Below are positions 31,811 to 41,151 of a stretch of 64,000 nt of DNA, one piece after another. The stretch comes from SIG672 sp045580325 (GTDB taxonomy: Bacteria; Bacillota; Clostridia; Oscillospirales; CAG-272): contig JAZNNR010000005.1 of the NCBI GenBank assembly GCA_045580325.1, positions 1-64,000 of the forward strand. Reading direction: 5' to 3'. The position numbers were made by a program, and so were the translations under genes. Positions within the stretch are counted from its first letter, which is position 1. Each line of letters starts with the position of its first letter. The notes beneath the pieces are model-generated. The model was not told the DNA's origin. It saw only the letters and a list, made by a program, of their open reading frames with translations, and made no database searches.

Positions 31811-33526
31811 ATGAAAAAAAGATTAGTTGCCGCGATACTCTGTCTGGTTACTCTTGTTGGGGTACTTGCAGGATGTAATAACTCTTACGTTGCAACAGAC
31901 ACATCTACACGCGCTATGACCGTTGTAGTTGCGCTCGTGTCCGATGAAAAGCCTTCTGAGGATGCAAGACTTGCAGTAGAAGATGCGCTCAGCACAATTA
32001 CAAAACAGCTTTACAGTATAGAAGTAAAACTTGATATATATACTCCCGATGAATATCGCAGAGCTATAACCAAGAAGCTTGAAGCAAGAGAAGAAGCATT
32101 TTATGACTTCACCAACGAAGATACTTCTATTGCAGATAACGATTCTTACATAAAGAATGAATTCGGAAGAGATGAGATAAAGTATCCTGAAACCTATCCC
32201 AATCAGGTTGATATTCTTCTTGTTAACGATCCTCTTATGCTTCGTGAATTTGCAGAGAGAGGTTGGCTGTACGCTCTCGAGGGATCTGACTGTATGACCT
32301 CTACCGACGGAGAAGGTACGCTTATTTCCAAGCACGTTCCCGAGGCTCTTCGTAGTATCGGTGTGATCGACGAATCTCTCTATGCTATTTCAGGAAACTC
32401 GGTATATCAGGATTATCAGTATCTCCTCGTAGATAAAGAGCTTTATACAAGCTGGGGAACAACTAAAGCGGAAGACATCAAGGGACTTGATTCTATAAAC
32501 GATTTCCTCGTAAATCTCGCTAAAAACGAAAGCGACGTTATCCCGCTTTATAACGTTACCAATATGGGTATTACAACAGTTACGGGCAATAAAGAATCTG
32601 TTGTAGGACAGTATATTTCGGATGTGGATCAGCCTAATATTTTTTCTACAACCTTCTTACCGAACAGCATTCTTGCACTCCCTGAGGTCAAGTCTCAGAT
32701 AGCAACGATCTGTAATCTCAGATCAGCAGGCGGAGAAATGCCGAAACACACTTATGAGGTTGACTTCTCCAAGAAGTTCGGTGCCTGCTACGTTTCAGGA
32801 ACCGCAGAAACAGTAGAAAAGTATCAGGAAGACTACTATGTAGTTCCTGTTGTTAAACCCCTTGCAACTACAGAATCTATCTACAACTCGATGTTCGGCG
32901 TCTGCACATTCTCCTCGGATCCCACTCGTGCATTTAAGATTTTGTCCCTGCTTTATACTAACTCTCAGTTTGTAAACACCCTTCTTTACGGCGTTGAAAA
33001 CAAGCATTATACCGTTGATCCTGTGAGCGGAATTCTTACCAAAATGGAAGGCTGCGAGTATAATATGAACAGATACGGCGTAGGTAACGTTTTCCTTACA
33101 AAGCAGTGCTCTGATATGACAGAAAAAGAACTTGCTCTTTCTGCAAACGGTTGGAAGCACGGCAAAACAGCTCTTTCTGAGCTTCTCCTTACTCCTTATC
33201 TTGGATTTGAGTTTAAGTATAACGAAATGACCGATTTTGAAGAAACGGCTGAAAACAAGTATCTCGCAAGAGATGTTGAGGAAAATCTTGAAATGATGTA
33301 TTCGGAGCTTCTTCTTAAAATTGCCGATTTCTCGGATACTATCAACCCTGCAACAGGTGTTCCTTATACCTTTGACGAATTCTATACAGAGCTCTCTAAC
33401 TGGGTAAAGAATGACGAATACGTAAAGGCAGCGCTTAAGAACGGAGAAGACGAAATTTATTCCTTCCGTTCACAGTACGAGATCTGGTTTGAACTTATGA
33501 ATCCTAAAGAGGAAGAAGCTGAATAA
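31811..33526 (+). CDS. Secreted lipoprotein, possible solute-binding protein
   Basis: 571 residues with a lipoprotein signal: MKKRLVAAILCLVTLVGVLAGC, lipobox LAGC with the lipidated Cys at residue 22, so the mature protein is anchored on the outer face of the membrane. The layout (alternating beta/alpha segments, VDILLVNDPLMLREFAERGWLYAL, FKILSLLYTNSQFVNTLLYG) resembles extracellular sugar-type ABC solute-binding proteins, but no permease or ATPase genes are next to it and the match is by eye. GGAGG precedes ATG 31811. It stands alone between its own promoter and a terminator. Confidence 0.75.
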   Translation: MKKRLVAAILCLVTLVGVLAGCNNSYVATDTSTRAMTVVVALVSDEKPSEDARLAVEDALSTITKQLYSIEVKLDIYTPDEYRRAITKKLEAREEAFYDFTNEDTSIADNDSYIKNEFGRDEIKYPETYPNQVDILLVNDPLMLREFAERGWLYALEGSDCMTSTDGEGTLISKHVPEALRSIGVIDESLYAISGNSVYQDYQYLLVDKELYTSWGTTKAEDIKGLDSINDFLVNLAKNESDVIPLYNVTNMGITTVTGNKESVVGQYISDVDQPNIFSTTFLPNSILALPEVKSQIATICNLRSAGGEMPKHTYEVDFSKKFGACYVSGTAETVEKYQEDYYVVPVVKPLATTESIYNSMFGVCTFSSDPTRAFKILSLLYTNSQFVNTLLYGVENKHYTVDPVSGILTKMEGCEYNMNRYGVGNVFLTKQCSDMTEKELALSANGWKHGKTALSELLLTPYLGFEFKYNEMTDFEETAENKYLARDVEENLEMMYSELLLKIADFSDTINPATGVPYTFDEFYTELSNWVKNDEYVKAALKNGEDEIYSFRSQYEIWFELMNPKEEEAE

Positions 33527-33550
33527 TTTACAAATAATAATATAAATTTA

Positions 33551-33585
33551 AGGACCGGAGTCTGAAAAGACTTCGGTTCTTTGTG
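33551..33585 (+). terminator. Terminator after the lipoprotein gene
   Basis: AGGACCGGAGTC pairs with GACTTCGGTTCT around TGAAAA, followed by TTGTG. Moderate T-run. Confidence 0.7.
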
Positions 33586-33684
33586 TAAATTTTATATAAA
33601 AATGTAAAAAATGTTAGTTAATATTTCAAAAAAAGTATAAAACTTGTGCAAATCGTAGAAAATATTGTAGCTCAAAAACTATGC

Positions 33685-33713
33685 TTGACATTTTGAAGAT
33701 AAAATGGTATAAT
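33685..33713 (+). promoter_or_regulatory. Consensus promoter of the rpsL-rpsG-fusA-tuf operon
   Basis: TTGACA (33685-33690), 17-base spacer, TATAAT (33708-33713): a perfect consensus, suiting highly expressed ribosomal genes. About 95 bases of leader follow. Confidence 0.92.
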
Positions 33714-33808
33714 TTTAGAGTCTTATGGTGTAAAGTTATGTCAGCCCATAGGTTTATGCCTTTGAGATATAATATTAAACACAAAATCAGCAGGTAAGGA
33801 GGTGCCAC

Positions 33809-34225
33809 ATGCCAACATTTAACCAGCTTGTCAGACAGGGCAGACACGACAAGATTTATCTGTCCAAGGCTGCAGCTTTGCAGAAGGGCTTCAACACACT
33901 GAAGAATGAACCCACAAACCAGAGTTCTCCTCAGAAGAGAGGCGTCTGCACAAAGGTTTCCACAACCAGCCCTAAGAAGCCTAACTCGGCTCTTCGTAAG
34001 ATCGCCAGAGTAAGACTTACAAACGGACTTGAAGCTACAACCTACATTCCCGGAATCGGACATAATCTTCAGGAGCACTCTGTAGTGCTTATCCGCGGAG
34101 GAAGAGTTCGTGACCTCCCTGGTGTACGTTACCACATCATTCGCGGTACACTTGATACACAGGGCGTTGACAAACGTATGCAGAGCCGTTCTAAGTACGG
34201 TGCAAAGAGAGCTAAGAAAAAGTAA
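33809..34225 (+). CDS. rpsL: 30S ribosomal protein S12
   Basis: 138 residues, AAGGAGGTG before ATG 33809. Family signature intact: MPTFNQLVRQGR, SSPQKRGVCTKVSTTSPKKPNSALRKIARVRL, HNLQEHSVVLIRGGRVRDLPGVRYHIIRG. S12 sits at the decoding centre and governs accuracy. Lysines that give streptomycin resistance when mutated (in SPKKPNS and GRVRDLPG context) have the wild-type form. First gene of the str-type operon. Basic C-terminus RSKYGAKRAKKK. Confidence 0.98.
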   Translation: MPTFNQLVRQGRHDKIYLSKAAALQKGFNTLKNEPTNQSSPQKRGVCTKVSTTSPKKPNSALRKIARVRLTNGLEATTYIPGIGHNLQEHSVVLIRGGRVRDLPGVRYHIIRGTLDTQGVDKRMQSRSKYGAKRAKKK

Positions 34226-34407
34226 GCTCTGACTTCGGAGAGATCCGAAAAAGGTATTAAATTCTTTATCGTTTAAAGCAGAGTACCGACAACTGTTGAT
34301 TTTAAATAACGTTTACTGTTATATTTCACATTATCGACTTTGCATTTACGGAAGAAATCTTTCGAGTACCTATGATATCATTTATTATTATGAAGGAGGG
34401 AAGTACA

Positions 34408-34878
34408 GTGCCGAGAAGAGGACAAATTTCCAAAAGAGACGTATTACCGGATCCTATGTATAATTCTAAGCTCGTAACAAAGCTTATCAATAACATAATG
34501 TATGACGGTAAGAGAGGCGTGGCTCAGAAGATCGTATACGACGCATTCAAGGCTGTTGAAGAAAAGACAGGCAAGAGCGGACTTGAGGTTTTCACCCAGG
34601 CTCTCGAAAATGTAATGCCGGTTCTCGAAGTAAAGGCTCGCCGTCTTGGTGGTTCTACTTACCAGGTTCCTATGGAAGTAAGACCCGAAAGAAGACAGAC
34701 TCTTGGACTTCGTTGGATCAGAAATTTTGCCAGAACTCGTAGCGAAAAGACAATGGCTGAGCGTCTTGCAGGCGAGATTATGGACGCTGCTAACAATATG
34801 GGCGGCGCAATCAAGAAAAAAGACGAAACACACAGAATGGCAGAGGCGAACAAGGCGTTTGCACATTACAGATATTAA
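34408..34878 (+). CDS. rpsG: 30S ribosomal protein S7
   Basis: GTG 34408 is the start (GAAGGAGGG upstream), giving MPRRGQISKRDVLPDPMYNS and the standard 156-residue length; the ATG at 34372 would add a non-conserved extension. S7 nucleates assembly of the 30S head and contacts the E-site tRNA. Conserved parts: KLVTKLINNIMYDGKRG, LEVFTQALENVMPVLEVKARRLGGSTYQVPMEVRPERR and KKDETHRMAEANKAFAHYRY. The 180-base gap after rpsL is longer than usual and has no recognisable structure beyond AT-rich leader. Confidence 0.97.
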   Translation: MPRRGQISKRDVLPDPMYNSKLVTKLINNIMYDGKRGVAQKIVYDAFKAVEEKTGKSGLEVFTQALENVMPVLEVKARRLGGSTYQVPMEVRPERRQTLGLRWIRNFARTRSEKTMAERLAGEIMDAANNMGGAIKKKDETHRMAEANKAFAHYRY

Positions 34879-34967
34879 TTATAACGGCTGTGTTTTTCGA
34901 AAGGCAGCCTAAATAACAAAAGATATTAAATGAAACGCTTTGTATAAAATAAAGGAGAAAAAAGTCT

Positions 34968-37040
34968 ATGCCTAGAGAATACTCACTTGAGAATACTCGT
35001 AACATCGGAATTATGGCGCATATCGACGCCGGAAAAACGACAACAACCGAAAGAATTCTCTACTATACAGGTATAAATCACAAGCTCGGTGATACCCATG
35101 AAGGTACAGCGACAATGGACTGGATGGAACAGGAGAAGGAGAGAGGTATTACAATTACCTCTGCTGCTACGACATGCTTCTGGAAGGGCCGCCGCGTAAA
35201 CATCATTGATACTCCCGGACACGTTGACTTTACTGTGGAAGTTGAGCGTTCGCTCAGAGTTCTTGACGGAGCTGTTACCGTTCTTTGTGCAAAGGGCGGT
35301 GTTGAACCTCAGTCTGAAACCGTTTGGAGACAGGCTGATAAGTATCAGGTTCCGAGAATGTGTTACATTAACAAAATGGATATAATGGGTGCTGATTTCT
35401 ACCGCGTTGTTGGAATGCTCGTAGACAGACTCAAAACAAATCCGGTACCGATTCAGCTTCCTATCGGAGCAGAAGAAAACTTCAAGGGTATCGTTGACCT
35501 TATGAATATGGAGGCTGACGTATATTACGACGACCTCGGTAAGGACATGAGAGTTGAACCTATCCCTGCAGATATGGTAGAGCTTGCTGAAGAGTACAGA
35601 CTGAAGATGGTAGAAGCCATCGCAGCAACAGACGACGACCTGATGGAAAAGTTCCTTATGGACGAAGAGATCACAGTCGACGAGCTTAAGGCTGCACTCC
35701 GTAAAGCTACTATCGAGAACAAGCTCGTTCCCGTAGTTTGCGGAACATCTTATAAGAATAAGGGAGTACAGAAGCTCCTTGACGCTATCGTTGACTTTAT
35801 GCCCTCGCCTATCGACGTACCTGCGATCCGCGGTACAAACGAAGACGGTGAAGAGGTTGAACGTCCTTCTGACGATAACGCACCCTTCTCAGCTCTCGCA
35901 TTCAAGATTATGACAGACCCCTATGTCGGAAAGCTTTGCTTCTTCAGAGTATATTCCGGTACAATTCCCGTAGGAACTACCGTATATAACTCCTCTAAGA
36001 AACAGCGCGAGCGTATGGGAAGAATCCTTCAGATGCACGCTAACGACAGAAAGGATATAGACGTATGCTACGCAGGTGATATTGCCGCAGTAGTAGGTCT
36101 TAAGAATACATCGACAGGAGACACCCTCTGCCTTGAAGGTGCTGACGAGGTCGTTCTCGAGTCTATGGAATTCCCGGAACCCGTTATTAAGGTTGCAATC
36201 GAGCCTAAGACAAAGTCAGGACAGGAAAAGATCGGTATCGCTCTTGCAAAGCTTGCAGAAGAAGACCCGACCTTCAGAACCTACACTGATGAAGAAACAG
36301 GTCAGACAATTATCGCCGGAATGGGTGAGCTCCACCTTGAAATTATCGTTGACAGACTTCTCAGAGAATTCAAAGTAGAAGCTAACATCGGTAAGCCTCA
36401 GGTATCCTACAAGGAAACAGCTCGTAAGGCTGTTGAGGCAGAAGGTAAGTTCGTAAGACAGTCGGGTGGTAAAGGTCAGTACGGTCATGTTAAGATCAAG
36501 CTCGAGCCTAACGAGCCCGGAAAGGGATACGAGTTTGTCGATGCTATCGTCGGCGGCGTAGTTCCTAAGGAATATATTCCCGCAGTTGACGCAGGTATCA
36601 GAGATGCAATGCTCACCGGTGTAGTTGCAGGATATAATACCGTTGATATTAAGATAACACTTTATGATGGTTCTTACCACGAAGTCGACTCTTCGGAAAT
36701 GGCGTTCAAGATTGCCGGATCTATGGCATTCAAGGAAGCTATGAGAAAGGCTGACCCTGTTCTTACAGAGCCGATCATGAAGGTCGTTACAGTTGTTCCT
36801 TCCGAATACATGGGTAATGTAATCGGTGGATTCTCGTCTCGCCGCGGAAACGTAGTTTCTATGGAAGACAACAAGGGTACAGCAGAGATCATTGCAGAAG
36901 TACCGCTTTCTACAATGTTCGGTTATGCTACCGACCTTCGTTCCTCTACACAGGGACGTGGTAACTATTCTATGGAGCCCAGCCACTTCGCAGAAGTGCC
37001 TAAGAGCATCCAGGAAGAAATAATCAAGAAAAAAGCTTAA
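34968..37040 (+). CDS. fusA: Translation elongation factor G
   Basis: 690 residues, AAAGGAG before ATG 34968. The GTPase that drives translocation on the ribosome. G1 AHIDAGKTTTTERIL, G2 with RGITITSAAT, G3 DTPGHVDF, G4 NKMD, then domains II-V with GMGELHLEI and GGVVPKEYIPAVDAGIRDAM. Normal length, no insertions. Third gene of the str-type operon. Confidence 0.98.
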   Translation: MPREYSLENTRNIGIMAHIDAGKTTTTERILYYTGINHKLGDTHEGTATMDWMEQEKERGITITSAATTCFWKGRRVNIIDTPGHVDFTVEVERSLRVLDGAVTVLCAKGGVEPQSETVWRQADKYQVPRMCYINKMDIMGADFYRVVGMLVDRLKTNPVPIQLPIGAEENFKGIVDLMNMEADVYYDDLGKDMRVEPIPADMVELAEEYRLKMVEAIAATDDDLMEKFLMDEEITVDELKAALRKATIENKLVPVVCGTSYKNKGVQKLLDAIVDFMPSPIDVPAIRGTNEDGEEVERPSDDNAPFSALAFKIMTDPYVGKLCFFRVYSGTIPVGTTVYNSSKKQRERMGRILQMHANDRKDIDVCYAGDIAAVVGLKNTSTGDTLCLEGADEVVLESMEFPEPVIKVAIEPKTKSGQEKIGIALAKLAEEDPTFRTYTDEETGQTIIAGMGELHLEIIVDRLLREFKVEANIGKPQVSYKETARKAVEAEGKFVRQSGGKGQYGHVKIKLEPNEPGKGYEFVDAIVGGVVPKEYIPAVDAGIRDAMLTGVVAGYNTVDIKITLYDGSYHEVDSSEMAFKIAGSMAFKEAMRKADPVLTEPIMKVVTVVPSEYMGNVIGGFSSRRGNVVSMEDNKGTAEIIAEVPLSTMFGYATDLRSSTQGRGNYSMEPSHFAEVPKSIQEEIIKKKA

Positions 37041-37101
37041 TTTAAGCTAAAATAAAAAACAAAAATAAAAAATAAATAATTGTTCAGGAGGAATAATTAC
37101 A

Positions 37102-38307
37102 ATGGCAAAAGCTAAGTTTGAACGCACTAAGCCGCACGTTAACATTGGTACTATCGGACACGTTGACCACGGTAAGACCACTCTTACAGCGGCTATCACA
37201 AAGACCCTCGGTCTTAAGACAGGTACTGTTGAATTCATGGCATACGACCAGATCGACAATGCTCCCGAAGAAAGAGCAAGAGGTATCACAATCAACACTC
37301 GTCACGTTGAGTACGAAACAGATGCTCGTCACTACGCACACGTTGACTGCCCCGGACACGCTGACTATGTTAAAAACATGATCACAGGTGCAGCTCAGAT
37401 GGACGGCGCTATCCTCGTTGTTGCAGGTACAGACGGACCTCTTCAGCAGACTCGTGAGCACGTTCTTCTCGCACGTCAGGTTGGCGTTCCTGCAATCGTT
37501 GTATTCATGAACAAGACTGACCTCGTTGACGACGACGAACTTCTCGACCTCGTTGATATGGAAATCCGTGATCTCCTTTCTCAGTACGACTTCCCCGGCG
37601 ATGACACACCTATCGTTCGTGGATCCGCACGTGATGCACTTGAATCTGCTTCCACAGACCTCAGCTCTCCTGAGTACGCTCCTATCCTTGAGCTCATGGA
37701 CGAAGTAGACTCCTTCATTCCTACTCCCGACCGTATGTCTGACCTTCCTTTCCTTATGCCTGTTGAAGACGTATTCTCGATCTCCGGACGTGGTACAGTT
37801 GCTACAGGTAGAGTAGAGCGTGGTACAGTTAAGATCGGTGACGTTTGCGAAATCGTTGGTCTTTCCGACGAAAAGAAGTCCACAACCGTTACAGGTGTTG
37901 AAATGTTCCATAAGATCGTTGACGAAGCTCAGGCTGGTGACAACATCGGTGCACTTCTCCGTGGTATCGCAAAGAACGAAATCGAGCGTGGACAGGTTCT
38001 CTGTAAGCCCGGCTCTGTTCAGCCCCACACCAAGTTCGTTGGACAGGTTTACGTTCTTACCGAAAAAGAAGGCGGACGTCAGAAGCCCTTCTTTGCTGGT
38101 TACAGACCTCAGTTCTACTTCAGAACAACAGACGTTACAGGTACAATCAACCTTCCCGAAGGCGTTGAAATGTGCCGTCCCGGCGATAACGTTGATATGA
38201 GCGTTGAACTCATCACACCTATCGCTATTGAAAAGGGTCTTCGTTTCGCTATCCGTGAGGGTGGTAGAACCGTAGGATCGGGCGTTGTTGCTACAATTAT
38301 CGAATAA
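37102..38307 (+). CDS. tuf: Translation elongation factor Tu
   Basis: 401 residues, CAGGAGG before ATG 37102. Delivers aminoacyl-tRNA to the ribosome. G1 GHVDHGKTTLTAAIT, switch RGITINTRHVEYE, G3 DCPGHADYVKNM, G4 MNKTDLVDD (Thr where many species have Cys or Val), G5 region RGSARDAL, and domains II and III (FFAGYRPQFYFRTTDVTG) are complete. Codons are strongly biased, as expected of a very highly expressed gene. It closes the operon before a strong terminator. Confidence 0.98.
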   Translation: MAKAKFERTKPHVNIGTIGHVDHGKTTLTAAITKTLGLKTGTVEFMAYDQIDNAPEERARGITINTRHVEYETDARHYAHVDCPGHADYVKNMITGAAQMDGAILVVAGTDGPLQQTREHVLLARQVGVPAIVVFMNKTDLVDDDELLDLVDMEIRDLLSQYDFPGDDTPIVRGSARDALESASTDLSSPEYAPILELMDEVDSFIPTPDRMSDLPFLMPVEDVFSISGRGTVATGRVERGTVKIGDVCEIVGLSDEKKSTTVTGVEMFHKIVDEAQAGDNIGALLRGIAKNEIERGQVLCKPGSVQPHTKFVGQVYVLTEKEGGRQKPFFAGYRPQFYFRTTDVTGTINLPEGVEMCRPGDNVDMSVELITPIAIEKGLRFAIREGGRTVGSGVVATIIE

Positions 38308-38329
38308 TTTGTAATTAAAGCTTGACGCA

Positions 38330-38364
38330 TACGGCGGGCGGGTAACCGTCCGCCGTATATTTTT
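38330..38364 (+). terminator. Terminator after tuf
   Basis: TACGGCGGGCGG and CCGTCCGCCGTA form a 12-bp stem (one G-U) around GTAA, followed by TATTTTTG. Confidence 0.9.
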
Positions 38365-38378
38365 GTATACTATACTTT

Positions 38379-38535
38379 GAGGGTTGGTTAGATTCCACAC
38401 CGGCGGTTAAAGTCCGCAAACGCTTAGAAGCGCCGAGCAGGTGAAACTCCTGTACCGACGGTAAAGTCCGGATGAGAAAAGATAGATTTCCCGTATTTTC
38501 GGTAATTTTATACTGTCTTTTCTCCGATATTTTTA
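38379..38535 (+). promoter_or_regulatory. FMN riboswitch (RFN element) with terminator platform
   Basis: The aptamer (38379-38482) has the conserved order AGGGTTGG..., CACCGGCGGTTAAAGTCCGC, AGGTGAAACTCCTGTACCGACGG and GTAAAGTCCGGATGAGA. Beyond it, GAGAAAAGATAG (38474-38485) can pair with CTGTCTTTTCTC (38513-38524) just before TATTTTT, a plausible terminator formed when FMN is bound. It controls the riboflavin transporter gene at 38553. Confidence 0.93.
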
Positions 38536-38552
38536 ATATAGGAGAAATAAAA

Positions 38553-39140
38553 ATGAAAAACACAAAAATAAAATACATAGTTAAAATTGCGCTTCTTTCC
38601 GCGCTTTCGGTGGTAATAATGTTGCTTGAGTTTCCGCTCGTTTTTGTGGCACCGAGCTTTTATGAGCTTGATCTCAGCGAATCGGTCATACTTATGGGCG
38701 GCTTTGCGCTTGGACCGGTAGCAGCGGCAATTATGGAATTTGTGAAAAATGCTCTAAATATCCTTATAAACGGAACGTCAACGGGATTTGTAGGCGAATT
38801 TGCCAACTTTGTTACAGGCTGCTGCCTTACTGTTCCTGCTTCTCTGATATATAAGTACAGAAAGAGCCTTAAAGGTGCGCTTATCGGCATGGCAGTCGGA
38901 ATAGCCTCTCTCGCTATTGCGGGCGGACTTATAAACTACTTCATTATGCTTCCGATGTATTCTGCCTTTATGCCGATAGAGGATATAATAAAAGCGGGCG
39001 CGGCAATAACAGGATTTATACACGATAAGGTTACTTTTGTACTCTTCGCGGTAGTTCCGTTCAATCTTATAAAAGGCGTTCTGTGTTCGGCGGTTTGTCT
39101 TATACTTTACAAGCGCCTGTCGAAAATTCTACACGCATAA
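38553..39140 (+). CDS. ribU: Riboflavin ECF transporter substrate-binding subunit RibU
   Basis: ATG 38553 after GGAG gives 195 residues; the longer open frame begins inside the riboswitch. Six hydrophobic helices, with the RibU/ECF S-component features: an N-terminal KIALLSALSVVIMLLEFPL (with the small-residue motif that docks to EcfT), FYELDLSESVILMGGFALGP and LINYFIMLPMYSAFMP, which lines the riboflavin site in known RibU. The FMN riboswitch upstream is strong independent support. The energising EcfAAT module must be encoded elsewhere. Confidence 0.95.
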   Translation: MKNTKIKYIVKIALLSALSVVIMLLEFPLVFVAPSFYELDLSESVILMGGFALGPVAAAIMEFVKNALNILINGTSTGFVGEFANFVTGCCLTVPASLIYKYRKSLKGALIGMAVGIASLAIAGGLINYFIMLPMYSAFMPIEDIIKAGAAITGFIHDKVTFVLFAVVPFNLIKGVLCSAVCLILYKRLSKILHA

Positions 39141-39162
39141 TTTTGCGTAGTTGCGGTGTTTT

Positions 39163-39666
39163 ATGATAGAATTTATTCAAAACTTTTTCCTTGAAACAGT
39201 CGGTAAGGAGCTGTGCGTGTTCTTTTGTTCAATGCTTCCTATAATTGAACTCAGAGGCGCGATACCGCTCGGAGCGGCACTCGGACTTGAGTGGTGGTCG
39301 AGTTATGTTTTGTCAGTTGTCGGCAATATTTTGCCCGTACCGTTTATACTGCTCTTTATAAAAAAGATAATTACATGGATGTCTTCCTGCCGTATAAAGT
39401 TCTTAAATAAGACGGCAAACTTTCTTATACGTAAGGCAGAGAAGAACCGTGATAGAATTGAAAAATATTCATTTTGGGGCGTATGTATCTTTGTTGCGAT
39501 ACCTCTTCCGATGACAGGCGCGTGGACAGGCTCGCTTGTAGCGGCATTCATCGATATGAAATTCTGGAAAGCGATACTTTCCTGTTTTATCGGCGTACTG
39601 ATCGCGGGAGTAGTTATGACACTTGCATCGTACGGAGTTGTAGCGGCTTTTCAAATATTCGCCTGA
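39163..39666 (+). CDS. Small multi-drug export family membrane protein (COG2426)
   Basis: ATG 39163 gives 167 residues; an in-frame TTG at 39151 is an alternative, and no clear ribosome binding site marks either. The sequence has four to five membrane helices and the family motif MLPIIELRGAIPLGAALGL, a basic loop (NFLIRKAEKNRDRIEKYSFWG) and IPLPMTGAWTGSLVAAF. Members of this family are annotated as small multidrug exporters, but transport has rarely been shown. It lies 22 bases after ribU, so it may share the FMN control. Confidence 0.85.
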   Translation: MIEFIQNFFLETVGKELCVFFCSMLPIIELRGAIPLGAALGLEWWSSYVLSVVGNILPVPFILLFIKKIITWMSSCRIKFLNKTANFLIRKAEKNRDRIEKYSFWGVCIFVAIPLPMTGAWTGSLVAAFIDMKFWKAILSCFIGVLIAGVVMTLASYGVVAAFQIFA

Positions 39667-39738
39667 AAAATATATTTTTAAATAAGAAAACTATTGCAAA
39701 ACAGTTATGTTTGTGATACAATATTAGAAAATAATAAA

Positions 39739-39878
39739 TCATCAAGAGTAGGGGAGGGATAGGCCCGTTGATCCTACAGCAACCTACCGCAAAAGCGCGG
39801 AAAGGTGCCAATTCCTAAGAGATGAGAGCAAAATAAATGCGAGCGTCTGCGGGAATACTGTTGACGCTCTTTTGTTTG
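39739..39878 (+). promoter_or_regulatory. SAM-I riboswitch (S-box) controlling metK
   Basis: The aptamer (39739-39830) has ATCAAGAGTAGGGGAGGGA, GGCCCGTTGATCC, CAGCAACC, AAAGGTGCCAATTCC and a closing AGATGAG. A terminator GAGCGTC/GACGCTC with TTTTGTTTG follows at 39841-39877. High SAM would end transcription before metK, the enzyme that makes SAM. Confidence 0.95.
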
Positions 39879-39916
39879 CCGGATTTTCAAAACTAAGAAA
39901 GGTAAAAATAGCAGAA

Positions 39917-41095
39917 ATGAAAAAACTTTTTACATCAGAATCGGTAACCGAAGGTCATCCCGATAAAATATGCGATAAGATCTCAGATTCTATACTCGAT
40001 GCGATTCTTGCCAAGGATCCTATGGCACGTGTTGCCTGTGAAACTACCGCAACTACGGGAATAATCTACGTTATGGGCGAGATTACCACAAATGCGGGTG
40101 TAAAGTATGAGGAGATAGTAAGAGAAGCGGTAAGAGAAATAGGATACGACAGAGCAAAGTACGGCTTTGACTGCGATACCTGTGCGGTTATTAACTCTAT
40201 ACATAGTCAGTCGCCCGATATAGCGATGGGTGTTGATAAATCTCTCGAAGCGAAAAACGGTGAGGACGATAAATACGATACGGGCGCAGGAGATCAGGGA
40301 ATGATGTTCGGCTTTGCTTGCGATGAAACTCCCGAGCTTATGCCTCTTCCTATATCACTTGCCCACAAGCTCGCAAAACGTCTTACAGAGGTCAGAAAGA
40401 AGGGAGAGCTGTCTTACCTTCGCCCCGATGGAAAAACGCAGGTAACGGTAGAATATGAGGACGATAAGCCTATAAAGGTTGATACTGTCGTTGTATCCTC
40501 ACAGCATGATCCCGACGTTACACAGGAAAAGATCAGAGAAGACATTATCAAATACGTAATAGAGCCGACCGTACCGAAAGATCTTCTTGACAGTGAAACA
40601 AAGATCTACGTAAACCCTACAGGCCGCTTCGTTATAGGCGGACCGCAGGGAGATAGCGGACTTACAGGACGAAAGATCATCGTTGATACCTACGGCGGAT
40701 ACGGCAGACACGGAGGCGGAGCTTTCTCGGGAAAAGACCCGACAAAAGTGGACAGAACAGCGGCTTACGCAGCAAGATACATCGCAAAAAACGTGGTAGC
40801 TGCGGGAATTGCTAAAAAATGTGAGGTTCAGCTTGCGTATGCAATAGGTGTTGCAAGACCTGTTTCGGTTATGGTAGAAACCTTTGGAACATCCGCTTAT
40901 ACAGGCGAGGAAATTGCCGACGTGATCGCAAAGCTTGTGGACCTTAGACCTGCGGCAATTATCGAAAAATTCGACCTTAGAAAGCCGATATACGCGCCTC
41001 TTGCGGCATACGGACATATGGGTAGAGAAGAGCTTAACGTTCTTTGGGAAAAGACAGATATTGCCGATAAGATAAAAGAGGCACTCTCTGAATAA
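39917..41095 (+). CDS. metK: S-adenosylmethionine synthase
   Basis: ATG 39917 gives 392 residues, the family length; the open frame upstream lies in the riboswitch terminator. Makes SAM from ATP and methionine. Signatures: SESVTEGHPDKICDKISDSI, DTGAGDQGMMFG (ATP/methionine site), GRFVIGGPQGDSGLTGRKI and GGGAFSGKDPTKVDRTAAYAARY (P-loop-like). Complete. Control by the upstream S-box is the expected feedback loop. Confidence 0.98.
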   Translation: MKKLFTSESVTEGHPDKICDKISDSILDAILAKDPMARVACETTATTGIIYVMGEITTNAGVKYEEIVREAVREIGYDRAKYGFDCDTCAVINSIHSQSPDIAMGVDKSLEAKNGEDDKYDTGAGDQGMMFGFACDETPELMPLPISLAHKLAKRLTEVRKKGELSYLRPDGKTQVTVEYEDDKPIKVDTVVVSSQHDPDVTQEKIREDIIKYVIEPTVPKDLLDSETKIYVNPTGRFVIGGPQGDSGLTGRKIIVDTYGGYGRHGGGAFSGKDPTKVDRTAAYAARYIAKNVVAAGIAKKCEVQLAYAIGVARPVSVMVETFGTSAYTGEEIADVIAKLVDLRPAAIIEKFDLRKPIYAPLAAYGHMGREELNVLWEKTDIADKIKEALSE

Positions 41096-41108
41096 TCAAA
41101 AAATAAGA

Positions 41109-41151
41109 CTGCAGCATAGAATACACTGCGAGGTGAATTTCTATGCTGCAG
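41109..41151 (+). promoter_or_regulatory. Hairpin presenting the ribosome binding site of the 41143 gene
   Basis: CTGCAGCATAGAA (41109-41121) and TTCTATGCTGCAG (41139-41151) are perfect 13-base inverted copies. The 17-base loop holds GAGGTGAA, and the start codon of the next gene (41143) is in the right arm. There is no T-run, so it is not an ordinary terminator; it may tune translation or protect the metK 3' end. Confidence 0.6.

Noticed and set aside
36216..36986. 256-residue open frame on the minus strand
   Set aside because: Shadow of fusA with no ribosome binding site.
37084..38400. 438-residue open frame on the minus strand
   Set aside because: Shadow of tuf produced by its strong codon bias; Cys- and Val-rich translation with no motifs.
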